This document shows positions 36,287 to 44,259 of a DNA stretch of 64,000 nucleotides, one piece after another. Every line of letters begins with the position of its first letter. The stretch's first letter is position 1. Below the pieces are notes generated by a model. That model was not told where the DNA came from and did no database searches. It was given only the letters and a program-made list of their open reading frames with translations. A program made the translations under genes and the position numbers. The stretch comes from Maribacter thermophilus (GTDB lineage: Bacteria > Bacteroidota > Bacteroidia > Flavobacteriales > Flavobacteriaceae), in the NCBI RefSeq assembly GCF_001020565.1, contig NZ_LDAS01000001.1:2194520-2258519 (forward strand), in the 5' to 3' direction.

Positions 36287-37064
36287 GAATACCCTCTACC
36301 CAAAAAGAAGCAAAATACTTTGATTGATGTCTTTTGGTAACATACATTAAAGCTCCCAAGCCAAGAAACAAAACTCCCTTCATACATATTTCGCCTGTAG
36401 AAACGGTGTCTTTCAACATGGTTGCAAAGAAAAAGACAATTACCATAAAGGCCCCGATTACCTTAGTATTGGCCACACCAAAACGTTGTGGCAATGTTTT
36501 CAAAGCAGGATCATCAAATTTTAAGTCCCTTATCTCAAAAGGAACAAGTAATATTAGCACGAACAAAAAACGCTGAAAAGTTTCTACCCAAACATCCCAT
36601 GTAATGGTGTAGTTAATGTTTACAAAAGGAAGAACAACCGTTGTACCCGCCCATACTAGAGCCACAATAAAAATCTTTAGCCCACCCAAATTCCTCAAAT
36701 TCTTTGCTCGCGGCAATACGGGCACTGCGTAGAGTCCTGTTAAAAATAGCAACAACAAGATACCTGTCCACACATATGTACTTAAGAAATATCCATGGTA
36801 CAACCCCAGTACAATGGCTATATAACTTACAATCTGTATGTTTTTTTGATAAGGTGTAGCAACTATAATATACTTCTTTGCCTCCACCCCATACTTTATA
36901 AAATTATAACATGCTATGGTTCCAAAAAATATGAACCAAGCAAGATGTTCATCTCCATGAATGTCGAATGTTAAAATAGTAACCTGCGTTAGGGCCAACA
37001 CCCCAAAAGCAACATGTATACTGGCATTGACATAAAATTCTAAAAAACGTTGCCAAAACTTCAT
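36240..37064 (-). CDS. UbiA-like multi-pass membrane protein
   Basis: 274 residues with about eight hydrophobic helices. The segment FEIRDLKFDDPALKTLPQRFG resembles the second Asp-rich motif of UbiA prenyltransferases, and YNFIKYG near residue 53 occupies the position of the first motif but lacks its Asp residues (NDxxD). It may therefore be a divergent relative with a different role, not a proven prenyltransferase. It converges on the anti-sigma gene with a 47-base overlap of coding sequence. It precedes gcvP on the opposite strand, with 127 bases between their starts. Confidence 0.75.
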   Translation of the reverse strand: MKFWQRFLEFYVNASIHVAFGVLALTQVTILTFDIHGDEHLAWFIFFGTIACYNFIKYGVEAKKYIIVATPYQKNIQIVSYIAIVLGLYHGYFLSTYVWTGILLLLFLTGLYAVPVLPRAKNLRNLGGLKIFIVALVWAGTTVVLPFVNINYTITWDVWVETFQRFLFVLILLVPFEIRDLKFDDPALKTLPQRFGVANTKVIGAFMVIVFFFATMLKDTVSTGEICMKGVLFLGLGALMYVTKRHQSKYFASFWVEGIPILWWGGLCLLDLVV

Positions 37065-37162
37065 TGTACAAAAATACCCAAACTGTTTATAACCATGGTT
37101 TTTGGTTAAAAACTTTCGCTTTCCTTATAACCATACTTATCATTTTTGCGATAATTAATCGC

Positions 37163-37170
37163 TAATTTTG
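37163..37170 (+). promoter_or_regulatory. Putative -7 box of gcvP
   Basis: TAATTTTG, an exact TAnnTTTG match, ends 21 bases before the ATG at 37192. TTTTTG at 37143-37148 precedes it, with 14 bases between, slightly short for the normal spacing. Confidence 0.45.
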
Positions 37171-37191
37171 CACAATTAATTCGAACAACTT

Positions 37192-40041
37192 ATGAAGACT
37201 GACGTGTTTGCATCCCGACATATTGGAATAAGAGAGGAAAACCTCCAACACATGCTAGAAACTGTATCCGCAGATAGTTTGGAACAGTTGATTTTTGAAA
37301 CAATACCGGATGATATTCGATTAAAAGAGCCCTTAGACCTGGAAGCTCCCATGAGCGAACATAGATTCTTGGCACACCTTGAGGCCCTATCCAAAAAAAA
37401 TAAAATTTTTCGCTCTTATATCGGTCTAGGATACCACGAAAGTCTTACGCCGTCAGCGATCAAAAGAAATATTTTAGAAAACCCGGGATGGTACACGGCC
37501 TATACCCCCTACCAGGCCGAAATAGCGCAAGGCAGGCTAGAAGCCTTGTTAAATTTTCAAACAATGGTATCGGATCTTACCGGAATGGAAATGGCCAATG
37601 CTTCGTTATTGGATGAAAGTACAGCGGCAGCCGAAGCCATGACCATGCTCTTTGACCTTCGCTCAAGAGATCAGAAAAAAAATAACATTGTTAAATTTTT
37701 CGTATCCGAAGAAGTATTGCCCCAAACCATATCGTTACTTAAAACAAGAGCACTACCATTGGGTATTGAGCTTGTTATAGGTAATCACGAGGAGTTCAAA
37801 TTTGGTTCCGATTTTTACGGCGTCTTGTTACAATATCCTGGTAAATATGGCCAAATTTATGATTACTCCTCTTTTGTAGACAAGGCAAAGGAAGCTGACA
37901 TAAAAACCGCCGTTGCTGCAGATATTTTAAGTTTGGTATTATTGACACCACCGGGTGAATTTGGCGTAGATGTGGTCGTAGGAACTACCCAGCGCTTTGG
38001 AATTCCGCTAGGTTACGGAGGGCCACATGCCGCTTTTTTCGCTACCAAAGAAGCATATAAAAGAAACATACCCGGTAGAATTATAGGTATCACCAAAGAC
38101 AAGGACGGCAAACCAGCTTTGCGAATGGCCTTACAAACCCGCGAACAGCACATAAAAAGAGACAAGGCCACCTCCAATATATGCACCGCCCAGGTATTAT
38201 TGGCTGTTATGGCAGGTATGTACGCTGTATACCACGGACCAAAAGGACTCAGATATATTGCCAACAAGGTACACGCAACCACCAAAACTTTGGCCGATTC
38301 TTTAGAAAAACTAGGTTACTATCAACTTAATACTTCTTATTTTGACACCGTGGTAATAAAAGCGGATGCCAATGTAGTTAGGCCAATTGCAGAAAAAGAA
38401 GAGGTCAATTTCTTATATATAGACGCAGAAACCATTTCAATTTCTATAAACGAGGCAACCTCTATAAAAGACCTTAACCAGATCATTTCCATTTTTGCAA
38501 AAGCCAAAGAACAGGAAAGCATACAGGTTGATGGGCTATTGAACGAATCTGCTATTTTAGATCAAGTAAGACGTACATCGCCATTTTTAGAAAATAAAGT
38601 ATTCAACAGTTATCATTCAGAAACAGAACTAATGCGTTACATCAAAAAACTGGAACGTAAAGATTTGTCTCTGAACCATAGCATGATTTCTTTAGGAAGC
38701 TGTACCATGAAATTAAATGCCGCTTCTGAAATGCTGGCATTAAGCAGCGCCAGTTGGGGAAACATACACCCATTTGTACCCGTAGAACAAGCGGAAGGTT
38801 ATCAAATTGTTCTAAAGGAGTTGGCAAAGGACCTATCTATAATCACAGGCTTTTCCGATACATCTTTACAGCCAAATTCTGGTGCTCAAGGTGAATACAC
38901 CGGTCTAATGGTAATTAGGGCATATCACAAATCTAGAGGAGAAGAACATAGAAATATCTGTATCATACCCGCATCTGCACATGGTACCAACCCGGCATCT
39001 GCTGTAATGGCCGGAATGAAAGTTGTAGTCACCAAAACGGATGAAAAAGGAAATATTGATGTTTCTGACCTTGAAGACAAGGTAAGACTGCACGCCGACA
39101 ATCTTGCCGCCTTAATGGTTACATACCCATCAACACATGGTGTTTTTGAATCTTCCATTAAACACATTACAAAATTGATTCATGACCACGGAGGGCAAGT
39201 GTATATGGATGGTGCCAATATGAACGCCCAGGTAGGATTAACCAATCCTGCAACCATCGGCGCAGATGTATGCCACCTAAATTTACACAAGACATTCGCT
39301 ATACCCCATGGTGGTGGCGGACCTGGCGTAGGCCCTATTTGTGTGGCTCCTCAGTTAGCACCGTTCTTACCGGGCAACCCTGTAATTAAAACTGGTGGCG
39401 AAAAAGGCATAACAGCTGTCTCCGCAGCACCTTGGGGAAGCGCCCTTGTATGCTTAATATCTTACGGATATATAAAAATGTTAGGTTTGGAAGGTTTAAC
39501 GCAATCTACCAAAATAGCCATATTGAACGCCAATTATATAAAACATCGTTTAAACGGAAAATTCGATGTTCTCTATAGTGGCGAAAAAGGTAGGGCCGCC
39601 CATGAAATGATTATCGACTGCAGGCCATTTAAACAAAATGGCATTGAAGTTACAGATATAGCAAAACGCTTAATGGATTATGGTTTTCACGCCCCAACGG
39701 TATCTTTTCCAGTAGCAGGAACGTTAATGATAGAACCTACGGAAAGTGAAAGCCTAGAAGAACTGGACCGCTTTTGCGATGCAATGATATCTATAAGAAA
39801 AGAGATTGACCAAGCAGTAGCCGAAGACCCTAACAACGTGCTTAAAAATGCTCCGCATACCATGGATATGGTTACCAACGACACTTGGGAATTTCCGTAC
39901 AGCAGACAGCAGGCCGCTTTTCCTTTACCATACGTTTCAGAAAATAAGTTTTGGCCATCGGTACGTAGGGTGGATGATGCTTATGGAGACCGTAATTTAA
40001 TATGCACCTGTACCCCTATTGAAGCATATGTAGAAGCATAG
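37192..40041 (+). CDS. gcvP: Glycine dehydrogenase (decarboxylating), P-protein
   Basis: 949 residues, the full-length single-chain form. The PLP Lys is Lys700 in NLHKTFAIPHGGGGPG (coded at 39289-39291), followed by the phosphate-binding Gly run. Other family marks are RHIGIREENLQHML at the start, GYGGPHAAFFATKE in the N-terminal half, and SLGSCTMKLNAASEM and NSGAQGEYTGL in the C-terminal half. It decarboxylates glycine and transfers the aminomethyl group to the lipoyl H-protein. The T- and H-protein genes are not in this window. A terminator follows 93 bases after the stop. Confidence 0.97.
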   Translation: MKTDVFASRHIGIREENLQHMLETVSADSLEQLIFETIPDDIRLKEPLDLEAPMSEHRFLAHLEALSKKNKIFRSYIGLGYHESLTPSAIKRNILENPGWYTAYTPYQAEIAQGRLEALLNFQTMVSDLTGMEMANASLLDESTAAAEAMTMLFDLRSRDQKKNNIVKFFVSEEVLPQTISLLKTRALPLGIELVIGNHEEFKFGSDFYGVLLQYPGKYGQIYDYSSFVDKAKEADIKTAVAADILSLVLLTPPGEFGVDVVVGTTQRFGIPLGYGGPHAAFFATKEAYKRNIPGRIIGITKDKDGKPALRMALQTREQHIKRDKATSNICTAQVLLAVMAGMYAVYHGPKGLRYIANKVHATTKTLADSLEKLGYYQLNTSYFDTVVIKADANVVRPIAEKEEVNFLYIDAETISISINEATSIKDLNQIISIFAKAKEQESIQVDGLLNESAILDQVRRTSPFLENKVFNSYHSETELMRYIKKLERKDLSLNHSMISLGSCTMKLNAASEMLALSSASWGNIHPFVPVEQAEGYQIVLKELAKDLSIITGFSDTSLQPNSGAQGEYTGLMVIRAYHKSRGEEHRNICIIPASAHGTNPASAVMAGMKVVVTKTDEKGNIDVSDLEDKVRLHADNLAALMVTYPSTHGVFESSIKHITKLIHDHGGQVYMDGANMNAQVGLTNPATIGADVCHLNLHKTFAIPHGGGGPGVGPICVAPQLAPFLPGNPVIKTGGEKGITAVSAAPWGSALVCLISYGYIKMLGLEGLTQSTKIAILNANYIKHRLNGKFDVLYSGEKGRAAHEMIIDCRPFKQNGIEVTDIAKRLMDYGFHAPTVSFPVAGTLMIEPTESESLEELDRFCDAMISIRKEIDQAVAEDPNNVLKNAPHTMDMVTNDTWEFPYSRQQAAFPLPYVSENKFWPSVRRVDDAYGDRNLICTCTPIEAYVEA

Positions 40042-40134
40042 ACATCACCATAACCATTGTAAACATTGACTTTTGGCCAGATCAGAACCTACAGAGGCTC
40101 ATATAGCCAAAAAACAATGAACTCTGAACATCGT

Positions 40135-40171
40135 AAAACTTGTTATGCATGCATAACAAGTTTTGTTTTTT
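40135..40171 (+). terminator. Palindromic terminator after gcvP
   Basis: The 30-base perfect palindrome at 40135-40164 (arms AAAACTTGTTATGCA and its complement) has no spacer at the dyad and is followed by GTTTTTTATT. It separates gcvP from the KAS III unit that starts at 40208. Confidence 0.8.
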
Positions 40172-40207
40172 ATTATAACTTTTACACTCTAATCATGACA
40201 AAAGCAT

Positions 40208-41263
40208 ATGAGTGTAAGTATTACCGGTACAGGTAGCTATATCCCCACCAACACTATAGAAAATATAGCTTTTATAAACAATACATTTTTAAACAACGAT
40301 GGCAGCAAATTTCCTCAAAGCAATGATGTGATCATTCGCAAGTTTGAGGCTATCACAGGCATTAAGGAAAGAAGATATGTCACCAATGACCTAAACAATT
40401 CTGATATCGCGTTTATAGCTTGCGAAAAAGCCATAAAAGATGCGGGCATAAACAAGGAAGAAATAGACTATATTATTTTTGCACATAACTTTGGCGACGT
40501 CTCCTACGGGCAATCGCAAAGTGATGCCGTACCCAGTTTGGCATCTCGTGTTAAACACAAACTTAAAATCAAAAACCCGAAATGCGTTGCCTATGATATG
40601 CTTTTTGGGTGTCCGGGATGGATAGAAGCCGTAATTCAGGCAAATGCTTTTATAAAAAGTGGTATTGCAAAAAAATGCCTGGTAATCGGAGGGGAAACAT
40701 TATCCAGATTAACAGACCCTTATGACCGTGATTCTATGATTTATGCCGATGGGGCCGGTGCAGTCATTATAGAAAAAACGAATGACGGTAACGGCATTTT
40801 GGCCCATAACAGCGCTTCGTTCACCTACGAAGAAGCCTACTTCCTATTTAACGGAAATAGTTATAATAAATCTGAACAGGACACCAAATACATTAAAATG
40901 TTCGGGCGTAAAATCTATGAGTTCGCCTTAACGAATGTTCCCCAAGCCATGGCAGACTGCCTAAAGCAAAGTGGCGTCGACATTACCGAAGTAAAAAAAA
41001 TACTTATACATCAGGCCAATAAAAAAATGGACGAGGCAATCGTCGAGAGGTTTTATGGACTGTATGAAATGGAAGCTCCAAAGGACATTATGCCCATGAC
41101 AATTGAAAAACTGGGCAATAGCTCCGTGGCTACCATCCCGACCCTATTGGACCGTATTTTAAACGGAAAAATAGAAAATCACCATCTAGACAAGGGCGAT
41201 GTTATTATATTTGCAAGTGTTGGCGCAGGAATGAACGTCAATGCAATCGTTTACAGAATCTAA
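40208..41263 (+). CDS. Beta-ketoacyl-ACP synthase III (FabH)-like protein
   Basis: 351 residues. The catalytic triad is complete: Cys135 in LFGCPGW, His268 in LIHQANK and Asn304 in LGNSSVATIP. The glycine-rich end GAGMNVNAIVYRI is typical. It differs from housekeeping FabH in having a longer N-terminal insert (residues 25-45) and TRP-poor substrate loops, and stands in a cluster with a methyltransferase and a glycosyltransferase, not with fabD, fabG and acpP. The likely reaction is condensation of an acyl-CoA or acyl-ACP starter with malonyl-ACP for a special lipid or polyketide. It starts a three-gene unit with the next two genes. Confidence 0.88.
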   Translation: MSVSITGTGSYIPTNTIENIAFINNTFLNNDGSKFPQSNDVIIRKFEAITGIKERRYVTNDLNNSDIAFIACEKAIKDAGINKEEIDYIIFAHNFGDVSYGQSQSDAVPSLASRVKHKLKIKNPKCVAYDMLFGCPGWIEAVIQANAFIKSGIAKKCLVIGGETLSRLTDPYDRDSMIYADGAGAVIIEKTNDGNGILAHNSASFTYEEAYFLFNGNSYNKSEQDTKYIKMFGRKIYEFALTNVPQAMADCLKQSGVDITEVKKILIHQANKKMDEAIVERFYGLYEMEAPKDIMPMTIEKLGNSSVATIPTLLDRILNGKIENHHLDKGDVIIFASVGAGMNVNAIVYRI

Positions 41264-41264
41264 A

Positions 41265-41795
41265 ATGTACGAAAACAGTTTTCCGAGCAAAAGATTTAAA
41301 CATACCCTCGATTTTTTAAAGAAACACGTTTCGCCCAACGAGCGGATTTTAGACTTAGGAGTAGAAAACCCTCTCTCTAAGATCATGCGGTCTGAAGGCT
41401 ATTCGACAGAAAACACAAAAGGAGAGGATTTGGATAAGGACTTTTCATCGGTTTTAAACTCGGATGCCGACGTCGTTACCGCTTTTGAAATCTTTGAACA
41501 TCTTTTGGCGCCTTTGAACGTACTATCACAGATCAAAGCAAACAAGTTAGTGGCCAGTATTCCCCTTCGATTATGGTTCTCACCGGCATACAGAAGCAAA
41601 ACAGACCCATGGGACCGTCATTACCATGAATTTGAAGATTGGCAGTTTAACTGGCTTCTAGAAAAAGCCGGTTGGGAAATAAAGGAAACTAAAAAATGGA
41701 CCCATCCTGTTAAAAAAATAGGTTTTCGGCCTTTTCTAAGGTTATTTACCCCTAGGTATTATATCGTGTACGCCATCAGAAAAACCGACAATTAA
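41265..41795 (+). CDS. SAM-dependent methyltransferase (class I)
   Basis: 176 residues from ATG 41265, one base after the KAS III stop; an in-frame ATG at 41241 would overlap that gene. Motif I is RILDLGVENPLSK, unusual in having V-E-N where GxG is common. The post-motif region has VVTAFEIFEHLLAPLNVL, typical of methyltransferase type 11/12 folds. WDRHYHEFEDWQFNWLLEKAGWEI follows in pieces. The substrate is unknown. Position between KAS III and glycosyltransferase suggests it methylates a lipid or sugar intermediate. Confidence 0.82.
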   Translation: MYENSFPSKRFKHTLDFLKKHVSPNERILDLGVENPLSKIMRSEGYSTENTKGEDLDKDFSSVLNSDADVVTAFEIFEHLLAPLNVLSQIKANKLVASIPLRLWFSPAYRSKTDPWDRHYHEFEDWQFNWLLEKAGWEIKETKKWTHPVKKIGFRPFLRLFTPRYYIVYAIRKTDN

Positions 41796-41804
41796 AGGTT
41801 TAAA

Positions 41805-42659
41805 ATGGACTACTATGTTATTATTCCGGCACATAACGAGGAGACCTTTATAGGGCTAACCCTCGATAGTATCTTAAAACAAACACTTCGCCCCAAACAA
41901 GTAATCGTTGTCAACGACAATTCTACGGATAATACAGAAAAAATTATTGACGAATTTGCTTCTACCCACCCATTCATTACAAAATTAAACACGGCATCCT
42001 CTACTCTTCATATGCCGGGGAGCAAAGTTATAAACGCCTTTAAAAAGGGATTGGAATTATTGGATGACAACTTCGCATTTATCGTAAAACTGGATGCCGA
42101 TATCATCTTACCTAACAACTATTTTGAAAAAATAGCCCATGTTTTTAAAGGAAGACCACAAATTGGTATTGCCGGTGGGTTTATATATGAGAAAGACAAC
42201 GAGGGTGCCTGGGTACTAAATCATCCTATGAACAAAGACCATATCAGAGGGGCCATTAAGGCATACTCCAAAAATTGTTTTAAAGCCATAGGAGGGCTTA
42301 AAAATGCCATGGGATGGGATACGGTAGACGAGCTTCTGGCACAGCACCATGGATTTGAACTTTACACCGACGATACTTTAAAAGTAAAACATTTAAGACC
42401 TACCGGAAACGCTTACGACCCCAAGGCAAAACTTTTACAGGGAAAAGCCATGTACACCATGCGCTATGGTTTTTGGATAACCTTTATAGCATCTTTGAAG
42501 ATGGCCATCAAAAATAAAAAGCTACAAGCCCTATCCGATAACATGTACGGTTACTTTGAAGCCCAAAAAGAAAAAACCCCTTTTCTAGTTTCCGTCCAAG
42601 AGGGTAAGTTCATAAGAAAGCTTCGTTGGAAGAATATTAAACAAAAAATTATTGCATAA
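41805..42659 (+). CDS. Family 2 glycosyltransferase
   Basis: 284 residues. The GT-A fold is clear: VIIPAHNEETFIGLTLDS, IVVNDNSTDNTEKI, and the metal DxD in VKLDADIILPNNYFEK. The acceptor region includes AMGWDTVDELLAQHHG, with an ED-like motif, and KVKHLRPTGNAYD. It lacks transmembrane helices. It probably transfers a sugar (or a similar nucleotide-linked unit) to the product made by the upstream KAS III gene. It is the last gene of the unit, followed by a strong hairpin. Confidence 0.9.
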   Translation: MDYYVIIPAHNEETFIGLTLDSILKQTLRPKQVIVVNDNSTDNTEKIIDEFASTHPFITKLNTASSTLHMPGSKVINAFKKGLELLDDNFAFIVKLDADIILPNNYFEKIAHVFKGRPQIGIAGGFIYEKDNEGAWVLNHPMNKDHIRGAIKAYSKNCFKAIGGLKNAMGWDTVDELLAQHHGFELYTDDTLKVKHLRPTGNAYDPKAKLLQGKAMYTMRYGFWITFIASLKMAIKNKKLQALSDNMYGYFEAQKEKTPFLVSVQEGKFIRKLRWKNIKQKIIA

Positions 42660-42692
42660 AAAAACCATTCCTTTTTTAGGAATGGTTTTTTA
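42658..42692. terminator. Bidirectional terminator between the glycosyltransferase and skp genes
   Basis: AAAACCATTCCT (42661-42672) and AGGAATGG followed by T6 form a stem with a short T-rich loop. A-run upstream and T-run downstream mean it can serve the glycosyltransferase gene (+) and the first skp gene (-), which converge here. Confidence 0.85.
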
Positions 42693-42717
42693 AATCGTTG
42701 TTTCTTTTATCTATCTC

Positions 42718-43227
42718 TTAGAAACCTAATTCTTTCTTTACGTCCGCTAAAAGGTCTTTTCCTTTTGCTACGATAAGACCACCGCCAGCTTGCGAATCGA
42801 TTACATAATCAAATCCTTGTTCGGCAGCAACCTTTTCTATGGCCGCTTTTGCCTTTTCCGATATCGGAGCGAACAGTTCGGCCTGTTTCTTTTGAAACTC
42901 TTGCTGAGCCGCTTGCTGTGCCTCTCCTATGTTCTTTTCATAACCTTGAAGTTCTGCTGCTCTTTTGTCGTTCTCTTCTTTAGATTTAGAAGCTGCCTCG
43001 TTCTGATACTGTGTAAATTTATTACGCAATTCGGTCATGGAAGCTTGTATATCGGCATTATATGTTTCTTGAAGTTTTTTAAGCTCTGCTTCAGCGGCTT
43101 TCATTTCAGGCATGGCAGATAATAATTGTGTAACATCTATATGAGCTACTTTACTCTGCGCATTAACAAAACTGGTCGCCGCCACGAACAACATTAAGGC
43201 TACCGCAATTTTCTTTACTTGTTTCAT
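42718..43227 (-). CDS. OmpH/Skp-family periplasmic chaperone (first copy)
   Basis: 169 residues. The signal peptide (VALMLFVAATSFVNAQ) is followed by KVAHIDVTQLLSAMPEM, the usual Skp opening, and a long Ala/Glu/Lys-rich coiled coil (residues about 45-120: EMKAAEAELKKLQET, SKSKEENDKRAAELQGYEKN). The C-terminal part AAIEKVAAEQGFDYVID returns to the core. Skp trimers hold unfolded outer-membrane proteins with their coiled-coil arms and deliver them to BamA, whose gene is third upstream. The order bamA, skp, skp is usual in Flavobacteriia. Confidence 0.93.
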   Translation of the reverse strand: MKQVKKIAVALMLFVAATSFVNAQSKVAHIDVTQLLSAMPEMKAAEAELKKLQETYNADIQASMTELRNKFTQYQNEAASKSKEENDKRAAELQGYEKNIGEAQQAAQQEFQKKQAELFAPISEKAKAAIEKVAAEQGFDYVIDSQAGGGLIVAKGKDLLADVKKELGF

Positions 43228-43291
43228 GAGTTAAAATTTAATTCTTATTTAAGTATTAATTAATGGTTATTGATTTTACTGATTATTCTGG

Positions 43292-44155
43292 TTAATTGTT
43301 ATTATCGTTTTCATTATTTCCTTCTCCTTCATTCTCCTGGCTTTCCTCTTCCTCATTATCATCTTTCTTTCTCTCTTCTAATTTCGCTTTGCGTTTTGCC
43401 TCTCTTTCTTCCAATAATTTTTTTCTTCGCTCCTCATAGGCCTTTTTTCTTTCTTCCCTTAACTTAAGCTGCTCTTCTCTCTTTTCACTTGCCGTTTTTT
43501 CCCTGGCTTCCTCCGCTTCTTTTGCCTTATCTATCCTCTCTTGCAAAGCTTCGCTAATTTCCTCTTCGTCCTCAAAATTATCCAATTCACTTTTAGTGTT
43601 ATTTTTTTGTTTTGGCTTGCTTATTTTTCTGGTTCTTGCAATACCTCTCAACACTAAATCACTAATATCGTGCCTTTTTTCGGAATACAACATTACAACA
43701 TCCGCAGATTTATCAAAAATAAAATCATATTTTTTATTTGCACCCAATTTTTGCACTTCGTTGAACACTTGGTCCTGTATTGGCTGTATCAATCTTCTTT
43801 TCTGCAGTACCAAATCTCCTTGTGGCCCAAACCTGTCTTGCTGATACTCTATCATCTCCCGCTCCAAAATTTGGATCTCTTCTTCTCGTTCCTCAATAAG
43901 TTCTGGGGTAAGCAACACTTTTTCCGCCATTAAATCTTTCTTCATTTGCTCGACCACACTTTGCTTCTGCTCTATCTCTATCTTCCATTTTTGTACTTTG
44001 GCCTCTAGTTGCTCACTAGCCTCACGGTACTCTTCAACATTTTGCAGTATATATTCCATATCCACATAACCTATTCGCACACCTCTTTGAGCTGACGCAT
44101 ACACCCCTATAATTACGGTAACAAGAAATATAAGAACTTTTGTTTTTGACTTCAT
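43292..44155 (-). CDS. OmpH/Skp-family chaperone with charged C-terminal tail (second copy)
   Basis: 287 residues. The signal peptide (TVIIGVYASAQ) and RGVRIGYVDMEYILQNVEEY are typical of OmpH. The Skp coiled coil spans about 45-130 (ASEQLEAKVQKWKIEIEQK), then the core returns with VQKLGANKKYDFIFDKSADVV. The extra 110 residues have no counterpart in the first copy: a highly charged, possibly single-helix Arg/Glu/Lys region (REERKKAYEERRKKLLEERE) and an Asn/Glu-rich end (EGEGNNENDNNN). It lies between bamA and the short copy, so it probably serves the same path. Confidence 0.9.
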   Translation of the reverse strand: MKSKTKVLIFLVTVIIGVYASAQRGVRIGYVDMEYILQNVEEYREASEQLEAKVQKWKIEIEQKQSVVEQMKKDLMAEKVLLTPELIEEREEEIQILEREMIEYQQDRFGPQGDLVLQKRRLIQPIQDQVFNEVQKLGANKKYDFIFDKSADVVMLYSEKRHDISDLVLRGIARTRKISKPKQKNNTKSELDNFEDEEEISEALQERIDKAKEAEEAREKTASEKREEQLKLREERKKAYEERRKKLLEEREAKRKAKLEERKKDDNEEEESQENEGEGNNENDNNN

Positions 44156-44259
44156 CTTTGATATCGTTTAATCCAGTAGAAAATATCGTGCCAAAATTAC
44201 TAAAACTTTTAAAATGAACAGATTAGCATATTGACCGATTGCATAATTTTACAATTAAA

